Part shown: in pieces, positions 16,349-24,383 of the stretch
Layout: the number at the start of each line of letters is the position of its first letter
Position numbering within the stretch: position 1 is the stretch's first letter
Source of the DNA: Maricaulis sp.
GTDB taxonomy: Bacteria > Pseudomonadota > Alphaproteobacteria > Caulobacterales > Maricaulaceae
DNA: 64,000 bases
Direction of reading: 5' to 3'
NCBI RefSeq assembly: GCF_017642925.1
Contig: NZ_JAEPOL010000012.1
Span: 1-64,000, forward strand
The notes under the pieces: model-generated
The model's database searches: none
Told to the model about the DNA's origin: nothing
What the model saw: only the letters and a program-made list of their open reading frames with translations
Position numbers and translations under genes: made by a program

Positions 16349-18112
16349 CTAGTCTTCCTGGAAGCCCAGCTCCGAAATGCCCAGGCGAGCCGGCTGTCCG
16401 TCGCCGGACCAGTAGGTGCCGACCCAGATGTCGTAGACGCCGGCCTCGGGGTTTTCGAAATGGACACCCGGATTGAGGCTGCCCGCCCCGTCATCGTCGC
16501 AGATCCAGCGGCCGGACGGATCGTTGATCACCAGCGTCGTGTCGGCATCCGCCAGGACCGAGATGAACAGGTCCAGCGCGCCCGGCTCGAAGCTCAGCTC
16601 GAAATCGGGAGCTTCGGTGACATAGCCGCGGCAGAATTGGTCCGCCGCTTCGCCGGCATCGAGCGGACCGCCGGCGACGAGGTCGACCGTGTAGGGATCG
16701 GGCGAGAAGCCGCCTTCCAGGCTGACCGAGCCGTAATTGGCCTCCAGCGAGACATCGAGCGAAGAGCCGCCGCCCACGAACTCGTCGCCGAAGCCGAGTT
16801 CGGAAATGTGCAGCGTCGCCGGCTCGGGCGTGCCCTCGCTGTAGGTGCCGACCCAGATGTCGTAGCGGCCATCCTGCGGATTATCGAAACGGATGCCCGG
16901 ATTGAGGCTGCCCGCACTGTCATCATCGCACCACCAGGTCCCGTCCGGGGCATTGACGACCAGGGTCGCATCGCCATCCGAAGTGGCGGAGATATAGAGG
17001 TCCAGATTGTCCGCGTCATAGGTGATGTCGAAGTCGGGCGCCGTCGTGGCATAGCCGCGACAATTCTGCCCGACCGCCTCGTTCACATCGACATCGCCGC
17101 CGGCCATGAGGTTGACCGTGTAGGGATCGGGCGTGAAGCCGGAGACCAGTTCGGCCGAGCCGTAATTGGACGGTAGCGCGTAGTCGAGTTCGGCCGGGGT
17201 ATCGATATTCCCCAGGAAGCCGAGTTCCGACACATAGATCGTGGCCGGCACGTCCGGACCGCGCGAGAAGCGGCCGGCCCAGACCGCATAGCGTCCGGCC
17301 GCCGGATCCACGATTCGCAGACCCGGATTGAGGTTCTCGGCCGTGTCGTCATCACACAGCCAGTTGCCGTTCGGGTCCTGGACGAGCAGCGTGGTGTCGC
17401 TGTCCGCCTCCATCGACAGATAGAGGTCGAAATCCCCGCGGCCGGTATAGTTCACCCAGAGGTCCGGTGCGGAATTCACGTGCCCGCGGCACATCGGCGA
17501 GGTCCCGCGGTCCGCGCTGATTTCGCCGCCTGCCGTCACCCGCACCGTGCGCGGATCGTCGGCAAAGCCTGCGCGCAGGTCGAGCGAGCCGGATTCCGGC
17601 GCCAGATTGGGGTTCGGCGCCCGCGAATAGGCGTTCGCAGACGAGAAGCCGACCTCGGAAATGTGCAGCATGGCCGGCTCGTATCCGACGCCCGGGCTCA
17701 GCGTGCCGACCCAGACCTGGTAGTCGCCCGACTGCGGATTGTCGAAGCGCAGGCCCGGATTGAGGCCGATCCCCTCGCCATCATCATTGCAGTGCCAGCT
17801 GCCATCCGGCGCGCGAACCAGGAGGGTCGCATCGACATCGGACGCGGCCGAGACAAAGAGGTCGTAGCTGCCGGCCTCGTAGTCGAAGGCGTAGGACGCT
17901 TGCGGGGTGATATAGCCCGAGCAGTAGTCGGACGCATTGCCGGCATAGATGGCGCCGCCTGCACGTACACCGACCGATGCCGGATCGGGCTCGAAGCCCG
18001 AGGACAGGCGCACCGAGCCATAGGCCGGCGGCAGCGCCGGATCCTGGGCCTGGGCGACGCCGCCCGTGATCAGCGCCGCAAGCGCCACACCGGCCAGAAG
18101 CTTGCTGTTCAT
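16349..18112 (-). CDS. Secreted protein built of four ~125-residue repeats
   Basis: A 587-residue protein with a Sec signal peptide (residues 1-23, ending VAQAQ) followed by four tandem copies of one domain at about 31-156, 174-299, 317-441 and 460-584. Each copy contains YGS...GFxPDP, AGG, CxGY, an F/L-x-S-x-x-x-D-x-D-x-T/A-TL core, W-x-C-D/N-D-D, LNPG and WxG...SELGF. Each has exactly two cysteines 44-45 residues apart (C64/C108, C208/C253, C351/C395, C494/C538), probably a disulfide, and an acidic DDD/NDD run that could hold calcium. Single or few copies of this beta-rich domain, resembling pre-peptidase C-terminal domains, occur in other proteobacteria; no enzyme domain is present here. 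Start chosen at 18112 after GGGGAA. The role is unknown, possibly a surface or binding protein. Confidence 0.8.
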   Translation of the reverse strand: MNSKLLAGVALAALITGGVAQAQDPALPPAYGSVRLSSGFEPDPASVGVRAGGAIYAGNASDYCSGYITPQASYAFDYEAGSYDLFVSAASDVDATLLVRAPDGSWHCNDDGEGIGLNPGLRFDNPQSGDYQVWVGTLSPGVGYEPAMLHISEVGFSSANAYSRAPNPNLAPESGSLDLRAGFADDPRTVRVTAGGEISADRGTSPMCRGHVNSAPDLWVNYTGRGDFDLYLSMEADSDTTLLVQDPNGNWLCDDDTAENLNPGLRIVDPAAGRYAVWAGRFSRGPDVPATIYVSELGFLGNIDTPAELDYALPSNYGSAELVSGFTPDPYTVNLMAGGDVDVNEAVGQNCRGYATTAPDFDITYDADNLDLYISATSDGDATLVVNAPDGTWWCDDDSAGSLNPGIRFDNPQDGRYDIWVGTYSEGTPEPATLHISELGFGDEFVGGGSSLDVSLEANYGSVSLEGGFSPDPYTVDLVAGGPLDAGEAADQFCRGYVTEAPDFELSFEPGALDLFISVLADADTTLVINDPSGRWICDDDGAGSLNPGVHFENPEAGVYDIWVGTYWSGDGQPARLGISELGFQED

Positions 18113-18312
18113 GTCATTCCCCCTGTCTGTCGGATGTCTGTCGGACTGTTCGGCCGCATCCTGCGCAAAGGCCCCAGCAGAGCACAGCGCGAATACGCCC
18201 ATGAGTTTCAAGTAATTTCATCACAAATCCTAGCCGCTGAATATCGCCTGAACAGGGTAGCCTGCAATCCGCCCGACATGCGGCATCTTCGCGGCGTGCC
18301 CGCTGCAGCGGA
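18113..18312. other. Divergent intergenic region, tandem 11-mer
   Basis: Region between the four-repeat protein and the MFS gene. It holds a short tandem duplication (GTCTGTCGGA twice, about 18124-18145) just upstream of the repeat-protein gene, and an A+T-richer patch near 18205-18245 that could contain promoters. No gene seen. Confidence 0.4.
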
Positions 18313-19647
18313 TTGCCGGAGGCCACGAACCTGCTTATCCCTCCCGCGGTGCTGACCCCGTCTCTCGACATCTTCCGCCACCAGCCCTACCGCCACTACT
18401 GGGCGATGCGGCAATCGATCTCCGCTGCACGGCAAATGCAGGCGGTCGCGATCGGCTGGCAGGTCTATGACGTGGCGCGCGAGACCCGCTCGATCGAGGA
18501 AAGCGCGCTGATGCTGGGCTTTGTCGGCCTTGCCCAGTTCGCACCGGTTTTCCTGCTGTCGCTTGTCGGCGGACAGGCGGCAGACCGGCTCGACCGGCGC
18601 CTGATACTCGTCGTGACGAATGTGGTCCGCGTGATCTGCGCCCTGGCGCTGGCGGCGAGCCCGTTCTTCTCCGGCCCGGTGCAGCTGTGGATCGTGTTCA
18701 CGGCGGCGATCATTCTGGGCTGCATGCACGCCTTCTCGCCCGCAGCGGCGAGCGCGCTGCTGCCCCGCATCGTGCCGCGGGCCGATCTGCGCCAGGCGAT
18801 CGCCTGGAACTCGCTGGGCTTCCAGGGCGCTGCAATCGGCGGCCCGGCGCTGGGCGGCCTCCTCTATATCGCCGGCCCCGAGGCGGTCTATCTGACCAGC
18901 GCTGCCCTGCTGGTCTTCGCCACCCTGGCCATCGCCACCGCACGGACGCCGGCGCACGAGAAGGTGCACGGCCAGTCGGGCTGGCGCATGGCGATCGAGG
19001 GGCTGCGCTATGTGCGGCACAACAAGGTCGTGCTCGGCGCCATCTCGCTCGACCTCGTCGTGGTGCTGTTCGGCGGTGTGACGGCGCTGCTGCCGGTCTT
19101 CGCGCGCGACGTGCTGCACACCGACACGGTGGGGCTGGGCCTGCTGCGCACGGCGCCGGCCATCGGTGCCGCCATCATCGCCTTCATGCTGGCAACACGG
19201 CCGCTGACCCGCCGCATCGGTGCCTGGATGCTGGGCGCCATCGCCGTCTACGGCGTCGCGATGCTGGGCTTTGCCCTGTCCAAGATCCTGCTGGTGTCGC
19301 TGATCGCCCTGGCGGTGACCGGCGCGGCCGACATGATCTCGGTCTTCATCCGCCAGTCGATCATCCAGCTCGCCACACCGACCGCGATGCGCGGCCGCGT
19401 CTCCTCGGTGGAATTCATCTTCATTTCCGCCTCGAACGAGCTGGGCGAGTTCGAGTCCGGTGTCGCCGCGCGTTTCCTCGGCCCGATCGGCGCCGTCCTG
19501 CTGGGCGGCGTCATGGCGCTGGTCACGGCCGCCGCCTGGTTCCGCCTCTTCCCGCAACTGGCGAAGACCGACGCGCTGGACGAAGTCGAGGAAGAAGCCG
19601 TGCCGGCGCCTGGCGCGAACACTCAGGGCCGCCCGGCCGCGCCGTAA
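18313..19647 (+). CDS. MFS transporter (EntS-like exporter family)
   Basis: About 440 residues, twelve hydrophobic segments, MFS_3/EntS type. The N-terminus is FRHQPYRHYWAMRQSISAARQMQAVAIGWQVYD, and the inter-helix motif A reads GGQAADRLDRR (~75-85). The second half has TRPLTRRIGAWMLG and a Pro-poor last loop (LGEFESGVAARFLGP). Relatives export siderophores or unknown small molecules. The start is uncertain: TTG at 18313 has no ribosome binding site. GGAGG (18318-18322) is well placed for an in-frame CTG at 18331, and GTG at 18349 is a third option. It converges on the Fic gene. Confidence 0.85.
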   Translation: MPEATNLLIPPAVLTPSLDIFRHQPYRHYWAMRQSISAARQMQAVAIGWQVYDVARETRSIEESALMLGFVGLAQFAPVFLLSLVGGQAADRLDRRLILVVTNVVRVICALALAASPFFSGPVQLWIVFTAAIILGCMHAFSPAAASALLPRIVPRADLRQAIAWNSLGFQGAAIGGPALGGLLYIAGPEAVYLTSAALLVFATLAIATARTPAHEKVHGQSGWRMAIEGLRYVRHNKVVLGAISLDLVVVLFGGVTALLPVFARDVLHTDTVGLGLLRTAPAIGAAIIAFMLATRPLTRRIGAWMLGAIAVYGVAMLGFALSKILLVSLIALAVTGAADMISVFIRQSIIQLATPTAMRGRVSSVEFIFISASNELGEFESGVAARFLGPIGAVLLGGVMALVTAAAWFRLFPQLAKTDALDEVEEEAVPAPGANTQGRPAAP

Positions 19648-19653
19648 CCTTCG

Positions 19654-20853
19654 TCAGGGCAAGGCGGCGTCAGTGAACAGGTTTGGAAAAAGGCGTTCGC
19701 GATAGGCCAGCGGGAAGGCAAGACGAACCGGCGTTTTCGGCGACGGCGATGTCAGGAAACCCTGGCTGACCAGCTGGTTCAGGGTCTTGCGTGCGGTCAC
19801 GCCTGAGGTCTTCAGCACCGTGGCGGCCTCGCCACGCTCCAGCACGCCATAGCGCAGAACAGCAGAGACGAGATCCGGAGCCCGCTTGTCCTCGCTGACA
19901 TCGGCGACAAGTCGCCTGTAGCGCGCGTCCAGACCGGCCAGATCGAACAGCCGGCCGGAGAACTCGATCTGGTCGAGTGCGACCTTGAGGAACCATCGGC
20001 AGAATTCATGCAGCGCCGCTTCGGACAGATTGCCCCGCCCATCATGATCACTCCGGCGGGGGGCGTCGGCCAGGTCCATCATGCGCATGTATTCGCCGCG
20101 GTCTTCGAGCCCGCGCGCCAGGCCGCGGGATATCGACCAGAGCCCGCCCGCGCCGAGGCCGGCGCGCAACGCCATGGCATGCGACATGAGCCGGCTCACC
20201 CGACCGTTTCCGTCCGGAAACGGGTGAATGTAGTTGAAACGATGATGGGCAGCGGGAATGGCAATGATACGGCCGCTGGCCGATGTCTCGACCGAGCGGT
20301 AGCGCATGTCGAAATGTTCGAGAAAGCGGACCACGTGCTTTCCGGACGGCGGACGGTGCCGACCGACCGAAACCTCACCATCACCCTCGGCACGGAAAGC
20401 GCCGGGACGGATCTCCTCTTTCCGGCCATCCGGATGTTCCACGAACCTGAATTCGGGGGGCATGTTGTTGTAGAATTCGCGATGCACCCAGGACAGGAAT
20501 TCCGGCGATGTCGGCCTGTCGAGTTTGCCCTCCCGGAACCGCTGGTCGATCAGACGCTGGACGACGACATGGGCCCGCGCCTCAAGCGCCAGCGGCCGCG
20601 CCGCCTCATCGATCTCGGCCCCCATCAGGGCCAGCTCGATATCCCGGGGGCGTGTATTGTGCCCTTCGATCAGATTGGAATAGTAGCAGTTCATCACCCG
20701 GACGAGGTCTGCCAGTTCTGCAGCACTGTCCGGATGCAGCCCGACCCCCAGCCCCTGCGCCGCGGCGCGCAACTCGACAGCCAGATCCGCCAGGTCCGCA
20801 GGGACCCTGTCATCAAAGAGGCACGGCTCGATCCGATTGGGTGTCTCGATCAA
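19654..20853 (-). CDS. Fic family protein, class II (N-terminal inhibitory helix)
   Basis: A 399-residue protein with the Fic catalytic loop HPFPDGNGRVSR starting at H210, which transfers AMP (or another nucleotide part) to protein hydroxyls. The inhibitory motif S-x-x-x-E-G is present at S59-E63-G64 (YYSNLIEGHNT), so it is a class II Fic that restrains itself. The C-terminus is a winged helix (AATVLKTSGVTARKTLNQLV, ~350-375), suggesting DNA binding and possible autoregulation. The start is probably TTG at 20853; no ATG fits before residue 54. No antitoxin gene lies beside it. Near-identical short repeats overlap its promoter (20856-20946). Confidence 0.9.
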   Translation of the reverse strand: MIETPNRIEPCLFDDRVPADLADLAVELRAAAQGLGVGLHPDSAAELADLVRVMNCYYSNLIEGHNTRPRDIELALMGAEIDEAARPLALEARAHVVVQRLIDQRFREGKLDRPTSPEFLSWVHREFYNNMPPEFRFVEHPDGRKEEIRPGAFRAEGDGEVSVGRHRPPSGKHVVRFLEHFDMRYRSVETSASGRIIAIPAAHHRFNYIHPFPDGNGRVSRLMSHAMALRAGLGAGGLWSISRGLARGLEDRGEYMRMMDLADAPRRSDHDGRGNLSEAALHEFCRWFLKVALDQIEFSGRLFDLAGLDARYRRLVADVSEDKRAPDLVSAVLRYGVLERGEAATVLKTSGVTARKTLNQLVSQGFLTSPSPKTPVRLAFPLAYRERLFPNLFTDAALP

Positions 20854-20855
20854 TT

Positions 20856-20946
20856 TTGTCGATCTTTCGATATTGAACTATCCTTGTAGCACAATGAAAA
20901 AGACGAGTCGTGCAGGAAAAATTGTCGATCTTGGCTTTCGATCTTG
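20856..20946. repeat. Direct repeats in the fic promoter region
   Basis: TTGTCGATCTT occurs at 20856-20866 and again at 20922-20932, each followed by CTTTCGATATTG or CTTTCGATCTTG. The two blocks are 66 bases apart, about six helix turns, just upstream of fic. They may be operator half-sites, possibly for the winged helix of Fic itself. Confidence 0.45.
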
Positions 20947-20974
20947 TGGTGCACTTCGCGGCCATCCGGCCACG

Positions 20975-21000
20975 AAAAACGGCGCCCCGAGAGGCGCCGT
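20975..21000 (-). terminator. Rho-independent terminator of infC
   Basis: Stem ACGGCGCC/GGCGCCGT with a short loop, followed on the minus strand by TTTTT. It lies 33 bases past the infC stop. Confidence 0.85.
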
Positions 21001-21032
21001 CTTGCAAAGCCGTCAGATGACAGGCGACGCGA

Positions 21033-21572
21033 TCAGCGCGGCGCCATCACCATGACCATCAGGCGGCCTTCGAGCTTCGGCTCGAACTCGACCTTGGCCA
21101 CGTCGGCAAAATCCAGCTTCACGCGGTTCATGATATCCATGCCGCGATCCTGGTGGGCCATCTCGCGGCCGCGGAAGCGCAGCGTGACCTTCACCTTGTC
21201 GCCAGCCTCGAAGAAGCGGTGCATCGCCTTGGTTTTCACCTGGTAGTCGTGCACATCGATGTTCGGACGCATCTTGATCTCTTTGATCTCGACAATCTTC
21301 TGCTTCTTCTTCGCCTCGGCCTTCTTCTTCTGTTCCTGGTATTTCAGCTTGCCGTAGTCGACGATCTTGCACACGGGCGGATCGGCATTGGGAGACACCT
21401 CGACGAGGTCGAGTCCCGCTTCCTCAGCGGCTTCCAGAGCAGCTTCAACAGGCATGATGCCCTGCTTCTCGCCATGTTCGTCGATCAAGAGAACCCGCGG
21501 AACGCGGATATCCCTGTTGGTGCGCGGCCCTTCCTTTTTGGGCGGTTGCGCGGCGTGCGGTCTACGGGCTAT
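21033..21572 (-). CDS. infC: Translation initiation factor IF-3, probable AUA start
   Basis: A 179-residue IF-3. The N-domain starts at [17 protein letters not shown], followed by [24 protein letters not shown] and the C-domain with [19 protein letters not shown] and [15 protein letters not shown]-3 binds the 30S subunit and rejects non-AUG starts, and it commonly begins at a rare codon so as to regulate itself. Here no in-frame ATG exists before the IF-3 domain. AAGGGAG lies eight bases before an ATA at 21572, which begins [14 protein letters not shown], a typical IF-3 N-terminus. A GTG at 21653 would add 27 unusual residues and is less likely. A short out-of-frame reading frame ends on the same ATAG. 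Confidence 0.93.
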   Translation of the reverse strand: MARRPHAAQPPKKEGPRTNRDIRVPRVLLIDEHGEKQGIMPVEAALEAAEEAGLDLVEVSPNADPPVCKIVDYGKLKYQEQKKKAEAKKKQKIVEIKEIKMRPNIDVHDYQVKTKAMHRFFEAGDKVKVTLRFRGREMAHQDRGMDIMNRVKLDFADVAKVEFEPKLEGRLMVMVMAPR

Positions 21573-21812
21573 GGCCTCTTCTCCCTTGTGGCCCACATAC
21601 TGAAACTTAGTAATCTCCCGGCGGCAGGACCGGATCAAGCCCAAAGTGGGCACAACAGGCGCCTGTCCGGACGGGAGCGGCGCACTATGGTCAAATGATC
21701 ACATTTGGCAAGCACGGCGCACTGTCGGAAACCCCGACTGGCCGGAAAACTTCCCCGCAACAGCGCCGCGCGAGACGCGCATATGGGGGACGCTGCCCCC
21801 GAATTCAACCGG

Positions 21813-22796
21813 TCAGGCGGCTTCCGGCTCGCGATCGAAACCGCCGGCGAAGCGCATCGCGGCAACCGCCTCCTCCGGCGTCACCTGGGCCAGCGTCGGC
21901 GCGTGCATCAGAATGACAGGACTCGGACCGCGCGGTGCGATCAGCGCCGGATCGCCCACATCGCCGTAGAGCGCCAGAGCGGGCGGCCCCGACGCCACAA
22001 GCAGGTGGAGCAGCGGCGTGTCCTCGCTGAACACGAAACGGGCATGACGGGCGAGGCCTGCCAGCTGGGCCAGCTTGGCCTTGCCGGTCAGATCGCGCGC
22101 GCCCGGCGTGACGTGGGCCACATACCGTCCGACTTCGCGGGTATCCGGCCCGCCGATCAGCGCCGGCGTCACGCCTGACTGCAGCAGTTCGTGCGCCAGG
22201 GCTGCCCAGCGTTCCTGCGGCCAGCGAAGCGCCGGTTTCACACTGTCACCCGACGGCGCCAGCAGCGCGAAACGGCCATTCAGACCGAAATATTCCGGGT
22301 CCAGCATGCGGGACTGCTTGGCGAGATAATCGACCCAGCTGGTATCCGGCGGCGGCGCGGCGCCGAGCGGGAAGTGCTCCGGCGACAAGCCCAGCGCCGC
22401 GTTGAGACGGCCGGCGACCGCATCCACCGGATGCTCGCCCGTCCGCGGATCGGCCGCTATCTCGGTCCAGCGGCATTTGGAGAAGCGGAACAGACGTTTC
22501 AGCTTGCGGCTGTCGGCATCGCCCACAAGATCGTAGACGCGGACCGGCTTGTTCAGCTTGATCCGCTTGTCGCGCAGCCCCGCCATCGGCCGCGCATCCG
22601 GCAGGGCATCGGTCTCGATCAGGTTGAAATAGGGGCAGTGCTTGAGAAAGCTCTCGAAGTCCGGCTTCGTCAGCAGGATGATGCGGTCGCGCTTGTGCAC
22701 GTCGCGCAGCAGCCGGGCTGCCGCCAGCATCCGTACGGTCGAGGCCAGATCGCCCCAATGCAGGATATAGGTGATGTCGCGCTGCGGTTCGCTCAT
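21813..22796 (-). CDS. Glycosyltransferase family 9 (heptosyltransferase-like)
   Basis: A 327-residue GT-B enzyme of the ADP-heptose:LPS heptosyltransferase family. It has an N-terminal Rossmann half (YILHWGDLASTVRMLAAARLL) and a C-terminal nucleotide-sugar half with LLAPSGDSVKPALRWPQERWAAL, LIGGPDTREV and HARFVFSEDTPLLHLLVASG, the family acidic-Thr-H loop (SEDTPLLH in place of the usual D-T/S-x-x-x-H). It probably adds a heptose or related sugar to LPS core. Its ATG overlaps the stop of the preceding GT4 gene by four bases, so the two form an operon. Confidence 0.88.
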   Translation of the reverse strand: MSEPQRDITYILHWGDLASTVRMLAAARLLRDVHKRDRIILLTKPDFESFLKHCPYFNLIETDALPDARPMAGLRDKRIKLNKPVRVYDLVGDADSRKLKRLFRFSKCRWTEIAADPRTGEHPVDAVAGRLNAALGLSPEHFPLGAAPPPDTSWVDYLAKQSRMLDPEYFGLNGRFALLAPSGDSVKPALRWPQERWAALAHELLQSGVTPALIGGPDTREVGRYVAHVTPGARDLTGKAKLAQLAGLARHARFVFSEDTPLLHLLVASGPPALALYGDVGDPALIAPRGPSPVILMHAPTLAQVTPEEAVAAMRFAGGFDREPEAA

Positions 22797-23941
22797 GACT
22801 GTGAGTTTAGGACCTCGTGATAGACGCGCAAAGTCGAAGCTTGCAGGCTGACGGTAGAAAATTCCGCAATCACATGCGCCCGGGCCCGCTCGCCCACAAT
22901 TGCACGGTCTTCCGGCGTCAGTGCAAGCGCTCCGGCGATCGCCGCCGCAAGCGCCGCGGCATCGCCCGGCGACACGCGCCAGCCGGTTTCACCATGCAGC
23001 ACCACCTCGCGGGCGCCGCCATGATCGGCCGCGATCACCGGCTTCAGCATCGCCCCGGCCTCGGCAGCCGTGCGGCCGAACGCTTCGGGTTCATTGGACG
23101 GGGTCAGCACCAGATCGCACAGCATCATCGCGGCCGGCATGTCGCTGCAGTGCCCGACGATGAAAACCCGCTCGGCGACATTCTCGGATGCCGCCAGCGC
23201 CTGCAGCTCCTCGACATAGGTCTGGCGTCCCTGGGCGTCGCCGGCCAGCACCAGGCGCGGCGTTTGCACTTCCGGATCGTCCTGCAGGCGCCCCAGCGCC
23301 CGGATCGCCTCGCGCTGGCCCTTCCAGCCGGTCAGCCGGGCCGGCAGGAGCAGAAGCGGGCTCTGATCCTGCGGATCCAGAGACCACGCCTGCCGCAAGG
23401 CGGCGAGCCGGTCTTCCCCGACCGCTTCCGGATCGAAGCGCACCAGGTCGACACCGCGCGGGATCACGCGGACACGTGACGTCGCGAACGGGTGTTCGGC
23501 GGCAATATGATCGCGGATGAATTCCGAATTGGCGATCACGCGCTCACCCCGCGCCATCACGGAATTATACCGCCGCTTCAGCGTCGAGCGGGCGTTGTAG
23601 GTGCCGTGATAGGTGGTGACGAAATGCGCGTCGGTCCGGTCACAGGCCCATTTCGCGCTCCAGGCCGGTGCGCGCGAGCGGGCGTGCACAATGTCGACGG
23701 CCTGGCTGCGGATCGTCGCGATCAGCCTGTGCATGTTGCGCCAGAGATCGAGCGGGTTCTTCGAGGCCGCCGGCATGCGGATGAGTTCACCCCCCAGCGC
23801 AGCCAGCTCGTCCTCCAGCCGCCCGCCGGCCGAAGCGACCAGCGCGCGGCCGCCCTCGGCGATCACCGCTTCGGCGATCTCGAGCGTTGTCCGCTCGGCG
23901 CCGCCGGCATCGAGTTCGGGAATAACCTGGAGAACGATCAT
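22793..23941 (-). CDS. Glycosyltransferase family 4
   Basis: A 382-residue GT-B fold glycosyltransferase. Donor-loop start is LQVIPELDAGGAERTTLEIA (GGAE), acceptor side HARSRAPAWSAKWA and TTYHGTYNARSTLKRRYN, and the phosphate-binding E-x7-E motif appears as EPEAFGRTAAEAGAMLKPVIA. The GT1 C-terminal domain spans ~190-350. It makes polysaccharide or LPS linkages from a nucleotide-sugar. It is first in a two-gene unit with the GT9 enzyme (four-base overlap). Confidence 0.9.
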   Translation of the reverse strand: MIVLQVIPELDAGGAERTTLEIAEAVIAEGGRALVASAGGRLEDELAALGGELIRMPAASKNPLDLWRNMHRLIATIRSQAVDIVHARSRAPAWSAKWACDRTDAHFVTTYHGTYNARSTLKRRYNSVMARGERVIANSEFIRDHIAAEHPFATSRVRVIPRGVDLVRFDPEAVGEDRLAALRQAWSLDPQDQSPLLLLPARLTGWKGQREAIRALGRLQDDPEVQTPRLVLAGDAQGRQTYVEELQALAASENVAERVFIVGHCSDMPAAMMLCDLVLTPSNEPEAFGRTAAEAGAMLKPVIAADHGGAREVVLHGETGWRVSPGDAAALAAAIAGALALTPEDRAIVGERARAHVIAEFSTVSLQASTLRVYHEVLNSQS

Positions 23942-24383
23942 GGGAGCGGGAAACCGGGCCGGACCTGAATTCCCCCTCTTCTTTCACACCTTGGCGCCGA
24001 AAACAAACGCGGGAGCCTTGCCAGCGAAGATTGTGGCGCCCCGGCAGCTGTTGCGGCTCTACCGGAAGTTTGTTAGGCCAGTCAGGCAAGGCAGGCCTCC
24101 GACGGCCACCGGCTGCGGTGTGGCTAGCCTGAGCGGTGGGTGCGGCGTGACCTTTCGGTCCGGTCTGTGACCGGAAGCCACGCACACAAGAATGACGAAC
24201 GTGCCTGCGGGTGCGGCCGGGGAGACCAGATCCCCCAGCCCCCGTAACCGCCGAAACCGATCAAGACGATAATTCGCCCGCCGTGTATCTGCACGCGGCC
24301 GGTATGCGTGCGGGCGAAAAAGCTCAAACAGGGACGCTGAAAAGCTGCGGGAGAGCTGTGCCTGCAGTTCGGCGCTGATGTGA
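23942..24383 (+). promoter_or_regulatory. Long leader/intergenic region before the betaine genes
   Basis: 442 bases with no convincing gene. Upstream of the glycine methyltransferase there is a perfect 9-bp stem, TTCGCCCGC (24273-24281) with GCGGGCGAA (24310-24318). An inner sequence, GCACGC (24291-24296), can instead pair with GCGTGC (24306-24311), giving two exclusive folds. Another hairpin (CGGTC/GACCG) lies near 24154-24172. I looked for glycine, SAM and SAH riboswitch core motifs and did not find them. An unnamed cis-regulatory RNA or an attenuator is possible. Confidence 0.35.

Noticed and set aside
21573-21653. IF-3 start at GTG 21653
   Set aside because: It would add 27 residues unlike IF-3 N-termini and lacks a ribosome binding site; the ATA with AAGGGAG fits better.
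24124-24327. Gly-rich 67-residue minus-strand frame upstream of the betaine genes
   Set aside because: No credible ribosome binding site or family, and it overlaps the predicted leader RNA structure.
24150-24383. Glycine or SAM/SAH riboswitch before the betaine genes
   Set aside because: The conserved cores of these classes could not be found by eye; only an unnamed hairpin pair is supported.
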